Assembly: GCF_900167045.1 (NCBI RefSeq)
Contig: NZ_FUXJ01000009.1
Span: 62,001 to 126,000, forward strand
DNA from: Legionella maceachernii
GTDB taxonomy: Bacteria; Pseudomonadota; Gammaproteobacteria; Legionellales; Legionellaceae
Reading direction: 5' to 3'
DNA: 64,000 nucleotides
Shown: positions 53,096 to 61,025 of the stretch, piece by piece
How positions within the stretch are numbered: the first letter of the stretch is position 1
Layout of the letters: each line of letters opens with the position of its first letter
Made by a program: the position numbers and the translations under genes
Notes under the pieces: generated by a model
Databases searched by the model: none
The model's input: the letters and a program-made list of their open reading frames with translations, nothing else
What the model was told of the DNA's origin: nothing

Positions 53096-53605
53096 TCATT
53101 TTTTTCTAAGTAGCGTTAATGCGGCTAAATGCCCAGTTTGTTCTTTAGGACAGAAATCCATAGCCACTGCAAATCCGATGTGCTCATCCTCAGGCATAGC
53201 TAGTTTGCCATTTAAAATCGGGGTGATTTGTTTAATTATTGCTTGCATGGCGACATCATCAATTGAGGTAAAATGCAGTTTTCTACTCGATATCATTTCT
53301 TTTAACGTGATATGTAAAGCATATTTTAACAGGTATAAAGCGTGTTCTTGTGTTTCGTCGAGCGTATTCAGCAAAATGGGATCAAGGTCACAATAGAGAT
53401 GCGTCAGTTCGTAATCATAAGGTGAAAAATCCTGATGAAGAAGGTCCCCTTGCTCTTGATGCGTGGATTGACACCTGAAGAAAAAAAGAACGCAATTATC
53501 GCTATCAAGCTCAGTGACTTTGAAGCATCCTTGAAAAACAAAAGGTGTACTCCAAACAGCGACGAGTACAATGGTTTCGATGTTTAAGGCTAGCCCATTT
53601 TTCAT
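53096..53605 (-). CDS. Unknown protein
   Basis: The ATG at 53605 (MKNGLALNIETIVLVAV) gives 169 residues; a GTG at 53659 would add 18. It has a weakly hydrophobic start, a Cys-containing middle (CVLFFFRCQS), acidic tracts and no motif. No family recognised and no membrane helix long enough to be certain. It is followed at 53678 by the RhoGEF-like gene on the same strand. Confidence 0.5.
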   Translation of the reverse strand: MKNGLALNIETIVLVAVWSTPFVFQGCFKVTELDSDNCVLFFFRCQSTHQEQGDLLHQDFSPYDYELTHLYCDLDPILLNTLDETQEHALYLLKYALHITLKEMISSRKLHFTSIDDVAMQAIIKQITPILNGKLAMPEDEHIGFAVAMDFCPKEQTGHLAALTLLRKK

Positions 53606-53677
53606 AATGCTTATTGTAAGCCTTATTCGAGGGATATGAAATGGCTCGCAAACTTGCACGAGCCAAGTAAGTTGACG

Positions 53678-54811
53678 CTACTGTTGAGCTTGAGCGACTA
53701 CGACAAACTCAGCTTCGTCAATATCCCCTTGATGATGGGTAGTACTAGAAGCCGGCATCGATGGAGGTTCAGGCTGCTTTGACCAAAAATAACTTACTAA
53801 CCCTCGAGTATAATCCACGACTCCTTGTCTTGGGCTCTCTGATTTAGGAGGTTTTGCTTCATCGGAGTTTGCGTCCCCATTCTTTTCTGGGTCCGCAGTT
53901 GTTACAGCAGCCGCGTGCGAACTTTTCTGCTCTTGAGAACTATTGATTTCCTCTTTAGCGGGTTTTGCACTTGCTTTCGATGAAACAGAGGTTGTATCAA
54001 CCGATCCCTGAGTGAAATAGTGATAGGCAGGACGAAGGAGCCAATCGCCAAACTCATACGGTTTCTTGGGGGCAGGCGCTGTGGAATTCGCTGCTTTTAG
54101 CTGCTCTCGCATATAGCTTATAAGGCCCTCGAGGACTTCAATTTGATTTGCTGATAATTTACTTCTATCCCCAATAGCAGCAGTGGCCAGCATTAAATAG
54201 CGGGGACCTCGCTGGAATGGTTGAATAAGCAAAGAAGGAAGATCCAGATAACGTGGGTGGTTGAGACGTGTGTAAGTGTTAATATTGGCAAAAGGGAGCG
54301 GATTGGTTTTCTCCTCTTTGACATAAGCGCTATAAAGTTCGCAGCACTTTGGATAAATTTTAAAAAACGCTTTCAATAATTGAAATCGCTGTACCCTAAG
54401 GGCATGGAGATCCGTTTTAGGGAGGAGGATGCTTTGTTCAATGTTTCCAAGGAGCTTATCTGAAATGACCTTCAATGGTGGGACAAGGCTCTTAAACTCC
54501 TCTAAAATCGGAATGTCTTTAACTAATTCGTTTTGCGCAAAGAGGGAATCTAGAAAAGTTAAAGTCTCATTAAAAGTGCGTTCGGTTTGAATCATTTCGC
54601 GAATGACGTCGTGTTCCGCTAAATTCCCTTTTTTGCTCTCAGCAGCATCCTTATCGATTTCTGGAGATGAACGATCCGTCTCTTTTGTAGCAACGACAGT
54701 TTCAATCATTTCATTACCGACTTCTGCGGATGAGTGAGCCACTTCTTCTGCAGTGATGGTTGATGTTTTGTCTTGTTCTAGCGTTTCTTTGATTTCCTGG
54801 TTGGATTGCAT
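53678..54811 (-). CDS. RhoGEF (Dbl-homology) domain protein, candidate effector
   Basis: A 377-residue cytosolic-type protein with a GGAG ribosome site and no signal peptide. Residues about 68-245 fit a Dbl-homology domain: the opening helix VIREMIQTERTFNETLTFL and the diagnostic helix LPSLLIQPFQRGPRYLML (about 190-207), which matches the eukaryotic pattern (LIKPVQRIPRYPLL). The N-terminus (1-60) is low-complexity, acidic and Ser/Thr-rich; the C-terminus (about 270-377) is disordered and ends DIDEAEFVVVAQAQQ, with acidic residues as seen in type IV secretion signals. DH domains activate Rho-family GTPases, which bacteria lack, so a host role is likely. Confidence 0.8.
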   Translation of the reverse strand: MQSNQEIKETLEQDKTSTITAEEVAHSSAEVGNEMIETVVATKETDRSSPEIDKDAAESKKGNLAEHDVIREMIQTERTFNETLTFLDSLFAQNELVKDIPILEEFKSLVPPLKVISDKLLGNIEQSILLPKTDLHALRVQRFQLLKAFFKIYPKCCELYSAYVKEEKTNPLPFANINTYTRLNHPRYLDLPSLLIQPFQRGPRYLMLATAAIGDRSKLSANQIEVLEGLISYMREQLKAANSTAPAPKKPYEFGDWLLRPAYHYFTQGSVDTTSVSSKASAKPAKEEINSSQEQKSSHAAAVTTADPEKNGDANSDEAKPPKSESPRQGVVDYTRGLVSYFWSKQPEPPSMPASSTTHHQGDIDEAEFVVVAQAQQ

Positions 54812-54899
54812 TGAAAATACTCCTACAAATAGCGAGAAATTTGCTCATTCTACTTAAAAAAAATTAAGGTAATATTAAGTGGGGTCATTAAAAGGAACA

Positions 54900-54931
54900 G
54901 CGCTTTCTCTTGGATGTACAAGAGAAAGCGC
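54900..54931 (-). terminator. Strong terminator after the 1065-residue gene
   Basis: A perfect 13-base-pair stem (GCGCTTTCTCTTG / CAAGAGAAAGCGC) with a 6-base loop lies 13 bases past the stop at 54944. On the minus strand it is followed by TGTTCCTTTTAATG, a modest T-run. Confidence 0.8.
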
Positions 54932-54943
54932 CTCAAACAAGGA

Positions 54944-57900
54944 TTAACCCTGGACAGGTGAGACTACTGGATTCAATTCCTTCTGACATTCTGCCAGATA
55001 CCTTTCTCCTCGAGTGTAATGATTAAAAAATAAAGGTGACGGTTTGTTGTTAGCTGCACAATAAAGTAAATAAGCGGCACCAGGAATGATTCCTGTAATG
55101 ATAATTCCCAACACCGCAAAGCAAGTTTTAGTGTAACGAATCCATGCTTCATCCCGGTGTACATCTAATTTATTTTTTTCTTGAAGTGCTTGACTAAAAT
55201 TATCCACTCGCTGACTTGGAAGAGGGTAATTTTTAGTGTCGTTCAATTTATTTTTTAAGCCTAATACAAAATTAAATTTGTCAACAATAAGATCATACTC
55301 TTTTTTTGCAGAAGGAGAGGAAAAATCGCTTTCTGATAGATTAGGAAGAGGGGTATTTAAGTCCTCTGGTAAATCAGATTTATATTTTTGAGCTTTCCTT
55401 AATAAATGATCCAGATACTTGTTGGTTGGTGGAAGCAGTTTGTAGGAAATTAAACCGGCTTTATTTATCTCTTTTTCTGACAGCAATGCATTGATCGTCT
55501 CGTTTACGTTGCGACATGCACTTTCGATCCTTTCTATTTCACCGGTGTTTTTCTCAATTTGCTGCTTGAGTGCCTCAATCTGTTGCTGTTGGAGGGCTAT
55601 TTCGGAGTTTTTATCCTCGAGCGTGGATGACGCGCTTAAAAGTTGCAACTTTAGTTCTGTAATCGATTGTCGGGCTTGCAGAGCGTTCCGGCTATCCCCG
55701 TGAAGTGTTTTTTCAAGCTCAGCAGTTTTTCGCAGTTGCTGCTCTAATTGTTGTTGTAAATCTTCAATTTCGGGCGAAGGCGTACCCAGCTTAATGGCTT
55801 CTTGTTTAATCAAATTAAAGAATTTTTGGCTTATGTAATCCGGTTGTTGACGCAAATTAAATTTCCTTTCTTTCACTAATGCGTCAAGTAACGCTCCGCC
55901 TGCTTGGATTAACCCAAGGGCGCGGAAATTAAGCTCTTGTGGTTCAATGTCAATTTTTTTATCAGAAACTAGATTCTGTAATGAAGGAAAATCGTTGTAT
56001 AAGTTATTAGCAAGCTTATAGAGACGTTCAAGATTGATCAGGTAGTCTTTGACGGAAGTTTGATGCGCGTCAAAGCAAGATTGTAAGAATTCGCGTTGTT
56101 TGTTCGCAATAAACCCTTTTATGGTTGAAATTTCATTCTCTGGTAGTTCCCCTAAGGAATCAATAGCGCTATTTATCCCATTTTGAATACTATCTATACT
56201 GTCAGGTTTAATTTCTGCTAAAAAAGCTTGGATTTCGCGCACTTTATTAGGAACATTTTCACCCTTTGTAAGATTCTCAACAAAAATTTGGAAAACAGCA
56301 TTGAAATGCTCAGGGGAGGCTAGCCGATGCTTTATTTGGATCCATAAAGCATCTGCCTGTTCAATAATGGATCGGTAATGCATTTCAATGGTTTGCTTAG
56401 TCCCTTGCTGGATCATGTCATCGCATTGATCAATAATTTTCTGGTATTCAGCCGGAAAATCCTGCTTTGCTGCGGCTTCTTTCTTTTTCGCTTTTAAAAG
56501 GATAAATGGCTGTTCGATGACGTCTCTTAATTGTTTGTATTCCTCTGCGCTAAGATTATTGCGCAGGTATTTTTGACTGATTGCGTCAACTAAAATCGAT
56601 AGACCACTAAAGAAAATTTTACACCCTTGTTCATTTTGCAGTAGGCGTAATATTTTTAACGTTTCCGGTTTCGTGTCGCTCTGGGCGGCGAATCGCTCTA
56701 ATTCTTCATCATTATCACTTAATGCAATGACTTCGGTTGATTCCAACATTTTGTCGATGGTTTCAGCAAGTCCGTCTGTAATTTTACCGACCATTTCATG
56801 CAAGGGGGCTTTTGCGAATTCATCAAACTGGATGTAATCACGTAAACACAGGAGTGCATGCTCTTCGTTGATAAAATCTTCATGGAGGGTAGGAGCAACC
56901 GTTTCCATGGATTGATGGTAATGAACCTGATAATGCACATACCGCTTCCCGCCTGTTGCGTATTGGGTTCTCAGCCAAGCGTAGCCTTTTCCACTATCAG
57001 CAAAATGGCGATATGCCTTGTCATTCTCCAGTATTTTTGTGTAGAGAGCGAGCAGTTGCTTGCTACGATCGGCTTCATTAGCATTCAAGAACTCATTTAA
57101 TACCTGATCGAGTCCCTTATACCCCTTATACTCTTTATGTTCAAGGTCGAGTTGATGCGGTTCGCTTTGTCTAAATCGACCGTTAGAATAGCGATCAAAA
57201 AAATCAAACATTTTACACAAAAGTAGATCTTGAACCGTGGTTGTATCTCGTGCATGCAGAGTATCTGGCACTTTTTCGCTTTGTTGATTATAGCGATTAC
57301 CACTGCCTGTGCCATGGTGTCCGGGGATCAGCTTCGCTTTCATTCCTTTGGGTACAATAGGGGTAAAGCAACAAGTTCTTTCATCGCGATAAAGTAGTAA
57401 TTCATAATCGCTGCACTCAGGCTCTTCATAAAAGCGCGGGCTGTGCCAACGAAGCATTTTTAGGCCAAATTTACTGCCCCCAGGAACTGGATCAATTAAA
57501 AAAGGGTATTTATCTAATTTATCGAGCCTTGCGCGTAAGGCTTGACGGGACTCATAAGTGTCATTGTCTGCAGGGCTAAACAATTTCTTCATTGCTTCAG
57601 CAATGTAGGTGTTATCGTCGGTAGCAGGGGCGGCACAAAGAATGTCATAGAGTGATTTATGAGGTTCTTCTCGTAATGCTTTTTTGATACGTTTTAATTC
57701 ACTCATCAGCATAACGCCTTCGACCGCACCGCGGCTATGTGCTGGAATGAATAATCTCTCTTTACCAGAAGCGGCTGCGCGTAATGCTAAAGAAACGGCA
57801 AGGGCAATTCGCTCTCCCACTTCAGAACCTAAAGTGGTGGGCCCATTCACCACATCTACCGATGGAGAGCTGTAGGATAAAGGATTATCTTTTTCACCGA

Positions 57901-58141
57901 TTTCTACTTGCTCTTGCTCGCCTAATAAAGTAACGGCAGCTTGCGCCGCATAAGAAAGCGTTTCGCCACGTTTATAAGATCTACGATCGGCTCTAGTCTT
58001 TGGATTTTTCTCGAGAAGGGCGGTCGGACGCTGAGTAAAAACGGTATCTGTTCCCAGCAAAAATAAGAAATGGTTTTTTTCTTCAACAGGGGCTGCCTGT
58101 AAGAGCGAAAAAATATTTGTTAGATGGGTTGATTTTGGCAT
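54944..58141 (-). CDS. Large 1065-residue effector-like protein with alpha/beta-hydrolase-type elbow
   Basis: The ATG at 58141 has GGGAG five bases upstream and is preferred over the GTG at 58147. The N-terminal part (about 15-330) contains a possible hydrolase core: FLFLLGTDTVF (strand 1) and a nucleophile elbow PAHSRGAVEG with Ser136, recalling the DUF2235-like GFSRGA hydrolases. Residues about 330-800 are helical and charged. A coiled coil follows (about 810-925), then one hydrophobic segment near 1015-1040 (GIIITGIIPGAAYLLYCAA). No signal peptide. Size, coiled coil and membrane segment are typical of Legionella effectors, but no homologue can be named. Confidence 0.6.
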   Translation of the reverse strand: MPKSTHLTNIFSLLQAAPVEEKNHFLFLLGTDTVFTQRPTALLEKNPKTRADRRSYKRGETLSYAAQAAVTLLGEQEQVEIGEKDNPLSYSSPSVDVVNGPTTLGSEVGERIALAVSLALRAAASGKERLFIPAHSRGAVEGVMLMSELKRIKKALREEPHKSLYDILCAAPATDDNTYIAEAMKKLFSPADNDTYESRQALRARLDKLDKYPFLIDPVPGGSKFGLKMLRWHSPRFYEEPECSDYELLLYRDERTCCFTPIVPKGMKAKLIPGHHGTGSGNRYNQQSEKVPDTLHARDTTTVQDLLLCKMFDFFDRYSNGRFRQSEPHQLDLEHKEYKGYKGLDQVLNEFLNANEADRSKQLLALYTKILENDKAYRHFADSGKGYAWLRTQYATGGKRYVHYQVHYHQSMETVAPTLHEDFINEEHALLCLRDYIQFDEFAKAPLHEMVGKITDGLAETIDKMLESTEVIALSDNDEELERFAAQSDTKPETLKILRLLQNEQGCKIFFSGLSILVDAISQKYLRNNLSAEEYKQLRDVIEQPFILLKAKKKEAAAKQDFPAEYQKIIDQCDDMIQQGTKQTIEMHYRSIIEQADALWIQIKHRLASPEHFNAVFQIFVENLTKGENVPNKVREIQAFLAEIKPDSIDSIQNGINSAIDSLGELPENEISTIKGFIANKQREFLQSCFDAHQTSVKDYLINLERLYKLANNLYNDFPSLQNLVSDKKIDIEPQELNFRALGLIQAGGALLDALVKERKFNLRQQPDYISQKFFNLIKQEAIKLGTPSPEIEDLQQQLEQQLRKTAELEKTLHGDSRNALQARQSITELKLQLLSASSTLEDKNSEIALQQQQIEALKQQIEKNTGEIERIESACRNVNETINALLSEKEINKAGLISYKLLPPTNKYLDHLLRKAQKYKSDLPEDLNTPLPNLSESDFSSPSAKKEYDLIVDKFNFVLGLKNKLNDTKNYPLPSQRVDNFSQALQEKNKLDVHRDEAWIRYTKTCFAVLGIIITGIIPGAAYLLYCAANNKPSPLFFNHYTRGERYLAECQKELNPVVSPVQG

Positions 58142-58315
58142 TTGCACTCCCGAGACAAAAAAGCATGATCATCCCTGAGGCATTATTGTCTTTGTGATAG
58201 CTTTAAAAATTGGTTTAAAATTCTAAATTTGATTGATTATAGAACAATTGTTGAACCAGAATCAATAGACCACAGCAAAAATACTGTCGATTATTTGGGG
58301 ATTCATTCGCATCAT

Positions 58316-59623
58316 TTAAGAGACAGGTTTACTTCCAGTGTAAACAATTCGCCATATTGAATTCGAGCCGTCATCGCTGACCAGCAAAGAACCATCAGGA
58401 GCAACGGTGACCCCAACAGGACGACCCCATACTCGAGCCTTATCAATGACAAATCCAGTCATAAAGTCTTCGTATTCACCGGTTGCTTTTCCTGTTTGGT
58501 GTAAAGGGATGCGAATGAGTTCATACCCTGTGCGCACTGAGCGATTCCAGGATCCATGCTGTGCCGCAAAAATATCGCCGAAATATTGAGCAGGGAATTG
58601 TTTACCGGTATAAAACGTCAGTTGCAGTGACGCATTGTGAGGCTGCAGAAGCACGTCTGGTTCAATGAGCTTTGCTTTAAGCTCGGGGTGTTTTCCCGTA
58701 TGGCGAGGATCTTGATGGCCGCCAACGTACCACCAAGGCCAACCATAAAAACCACCTTCTTGCACATGTGTGATGTAATCAGGGACTAAATTATCACCCA
58801 ATCCATCACGCTCGTTTACCGAACACCATAATTCACCGGTCAGGGGATTAATAGCTAATCCTCCTCCAGCATTGCGAATGCCGTCAGCATAAATGCGCAT
58901 TTGAGAACCATCGGGCTTCATCACTAAAATGGCAGCCCGGTTTTTTTCTTCAGGGTGAGTATCAGGATCGTCTGCATTAGAGGCAGAGCCTACTGACACA
59001 AACAGTTTTTTGCCGTCGGGGCTAAATTGAATATCGCGTGTCCAATGCCAACCCAAATCGCTGGGAAGAGAGGTTATTTTTTGCGGTGTGCCTCTGGCTT
59101 GCAAGTCACCGTTTTGATAAGGATAGCGCACAATGACATCCTTATTAGCAATATAAATCCATTGGGGTTGGGGACCTGTTGGATAAAAAGCAATCCCATA
59201 AGGGCGATTTAAACCGCTCGCGAAAATTTGGGTTTGTTCAGGTTTACCGTCGGAAGTGATGCCACAAAATACTTTGATTTTTCCACTGTTGCTTTCGGCA
59301 AGAAAAATATCGCCATTGGGGGCAGTACGCAACAATCGAGGATTATCAAGTCCGGTTGCGTAAAGCTGTACTTGAAACCCTGGCGGAACTTGTGGCCAAG
59401 CATTTGTCGGTCGTTTGACAATTTTGGCCCCATTGTCAAATGAGGTTGATGGGGCAGGCTGCGGTAAATCTTGTGGACGAAGGTGATGAAACTGCCCTGG
59501 TTTTTGCAAATGATAATCAGTAAAGATAAGTTCGGCACCAGCTTGAGCATTGGCTAGGGACGCATTCGCAGACATCCCTGTCCCTAGAAACAAAAAAGCT
59601 AAAATCCATTTCTCGATCGTCAT
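58316..59623 (-). CDS. PQQ-type sugar (sorbosone/glucose) dehydrogenase
   Basis: The ATG at 59623 gives a signal peptide (MTIEKWILAFLFLGTGM, cleaved near residues 21-25); an in-frame ATG at 59656 is likely upstream of the real start. The 435-residue mature-type beta-propeller has GLDNPRLLRTAPNGDIFLAE, HWTRDIQFSPDGKKLFVSVG and GVTVAPDGSLLVSDDGSNSI, typical of soluble PQQ-dependent glucose/sorbosone dehydrogenases. A periplasmic oxidase role is likely; substrate and PQQ supply are unknown. Confidence 0.85.
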   Translation of the reverse strand: MTIEKWILAFLFLGTGMSANASLANAQAGAELIFTDYHLQKPGQFHHLRPQDLPQPAPSTSFDNGAKIVKRPTNAWPQVPPGFQVQLYATGLDNPRLLRTAPNGDIFLAESNSGKIKVFCGITSDGKPEQTQIFASGLNRPYGIAFYPTGPQPQWIYIANKDVIVRYPYQNGDLQARGTPQKITSLPSDLGWHWTRDIQFSPDGKKLFVSVGSASNADDPDTHPEEKNRAAILVMKPDGSQMRIYADGIRNAGGGLAINPLTGELWCSVNERDGLGDNLVPDYITHVQEGGFYGWPWWYVGGHQDPRHTGKHPELKAKLIEPDVLLQPHNASLQLTFYTGKQFPAQYFGDIFAAQHGSWNRSVRTGYELIRIPLHQTGKATGEYEDFMTGFVIDKARVWGRPVGVTVAPDGSLLVSDDGSNSIWRIVYTGSKPVS

Positions 59624-59677
59624 TAATGAACACTTTATGCTAATTGAATCATGCAATCCGGGCCTTAACAGTTACCA

Positions 59678-59896
59678 TTAAGCCGTTTCTTTCGCAGCTC
59701 TTTTTAAGGATTTTTGATATTGTTTCCATTCTTTGTCTTTAGCGAAAACAAAGTAGGCCGCTTCTTCTATGAAATAACCCACATCATCAATCTTTGCCCA
59801 AGCGCAATATTGTTCGATTTGTTTTAGAATATCCACGCTGATTTCAGCTTTAATTTTTTCTTTTTTTGTAGAACGATTACCATTAATAATGGCCAT
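59678..59896 (-). CDS. Small conserved-type protein, possible ribbon-helix-helix antitoxin-like protein
   Basis: A 72-residue basic protein. The pattern KIKAEISVDILKQIEQYCAW followed by DDVGYFIEEAAYFVF recalls short ribbon-helix-helix DNA-binding proteins or antitoxins. CTGGAG precedes the ATG. No toxin partner is next to it, so the role remains open. Confidence 0.45.
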   Translation of the reverse strand: MAIINGNRSTKKEKIKAEISVDILKQIEQYCAWAKIDDVGYFIEEAAYFVFAKDKEWKQYQKSLKRAAKETA

Positions 59897-60060
59897 AATT
59901 TGTTTCTCCAGTTATATTTTGCGAAAAAATACTAGCAGACTCTGCGAAAGAATAAAATCAAAATCCGCACGTGTGCAACAAGTCAAGGGATGGTCTACTA
60001 TTTACAAAGGATGTTTTAGCAACGCGCCCTAAGTAAAATGCCATTTGAGCCGGAAGAAAT

Positions 60061-60885
60061 ATGCCTATTAACCTGACTAAGCATTCAAAAATATGGATTC
60101 ACCCTAAAGGGCTTCTTCCCGAAAAAATCATTAATCGTTTGATCTTTCAAAGGGAGGTAAGGCCCAAAGACTGTCTAACTTTTTTTGTCAATCAAGCTTG
60201 TGTCGAAGAAGCGGATGCTAAAATTGCCTTATTACAAGAATATGGCATTAAGATAAAAATCATCGAGGACTGCTTAGAGGAAAAAGTTGACGACGAGTTT
60301 CTAATCAGTTTTGCAAAAAAGGTCATGCATAGGGTATTAGAGACCCAAAAAGTGCGAGATACAGTGTATGCAACCGATGTCTTAAGACTCATGAAAGTGG
60401 TTCAGCGAGAAGGGTTGTATTCTGACAATGACGTTTTGTTTTTAAATTTTAACGAGACTTCTCATCTATTGAAAAAATACCTGTTTGGCTGTCATACGCA
60501 TGGAATGCCTGACATTCATATTTTTGGTATTGATTTAAATTATTGTGACGATTTTTATCGAGAGCTAATCGCTAAAATAAAAGAGATGTGTGGAGACCCA
60601 CCCTATCCCGATGAAGACGTGTGTGCTATTCCTGGACTGGCTTTTATTCCGGATAGTATTAATTTAATTGCTTATGGTCATTTAGCCTTTCCAGCAACAA
60701 GTGAGAACATTATTTCGGGTAAAGATAATTCTCATGATGATGGTGAGCAGCTGCTGCATGCGACTGGTGAAGATCGTCTTTTGGAGGAGGCTAAGTCGGC
60801 GTTAAAAGAAGGCCATGTAAAAAAAATACCGTTAAGTCATCTCATCGAAGATGCAGGAAATGATGATTTTCCTAGAATGAGTTAA
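60061..60885 (+). CDS. DxD-motif glycosyltransferase, candidate effector
   Basis: A 274-residue protein with no signal peptide and a GGAAGAAAT ribosome site. Residues ATDVLRLMKVVQREGLYSDN are followed by Asp124, matching the sugar-nucleotide-binding pattern of DxD glycosyltransferases (Gly_transf_sug, GT44-type toxin and OCH1-like families): Asp106, Arg109 and the Asp122-x-Asp124 metal site. The C-terminal 70 residues are polar and acidic. Large clostridial toxins and several Legionella effectors use this fold to glucosylate host GTPases. Family-level call is good; the acceptor is unknown. Confidence 0.75.
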   Translation: MPINLTKHSKIWIHPKGLLPEKIINRLIFQREVRPKDCLTFFVNQACVEEADAKIALLQEYGIKIKIIEDCLEEKVDDEFLISFAKKVMHRVLETQKVRDTVYATDVLRLMKVVQREGLYSDNDVLFLNFNETSHLLKKYLFGCHTHGMPDIHIFGIDLNYCDDFYRELIAKIKEMCGDPPYPDEDVCAIPGLAFIPDSINLIAYGHLAFPATSENIISGKDNSHDDGEQLLHATGEDRLLEEAKSALKEGHVKKIPLSHLIEDAGNDDFPRMS

Positions 60886-60990
60886 ATTTTATCTTCACTT
60901 TAGAATTGAGACCGAAATAAACTTCTGGGCTCCTGAGTCGGTAATGCTCGCTTCTTTTGTCAACGCACTGCGGATAAGAATAAAGATTTA

Positions 60991-61017
60991 TACCTGCTGG
61001 CTAACGCGCAGCAGGTA
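60991..61017 (-). terminator. Terminator after the CarB-ArgF fusion gene
   Basis: A perfect 9-base-pair stem (TACCTGCTG / CAGCAGGTA) with a 9-base loop lies just past the stop codon at 61026. On the minus strand it is followed by TAAATCTTTATTC, a weak T-rich tail. Confidence 0.6.
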
Positions 61018-61025
61018 CGGTTAAC

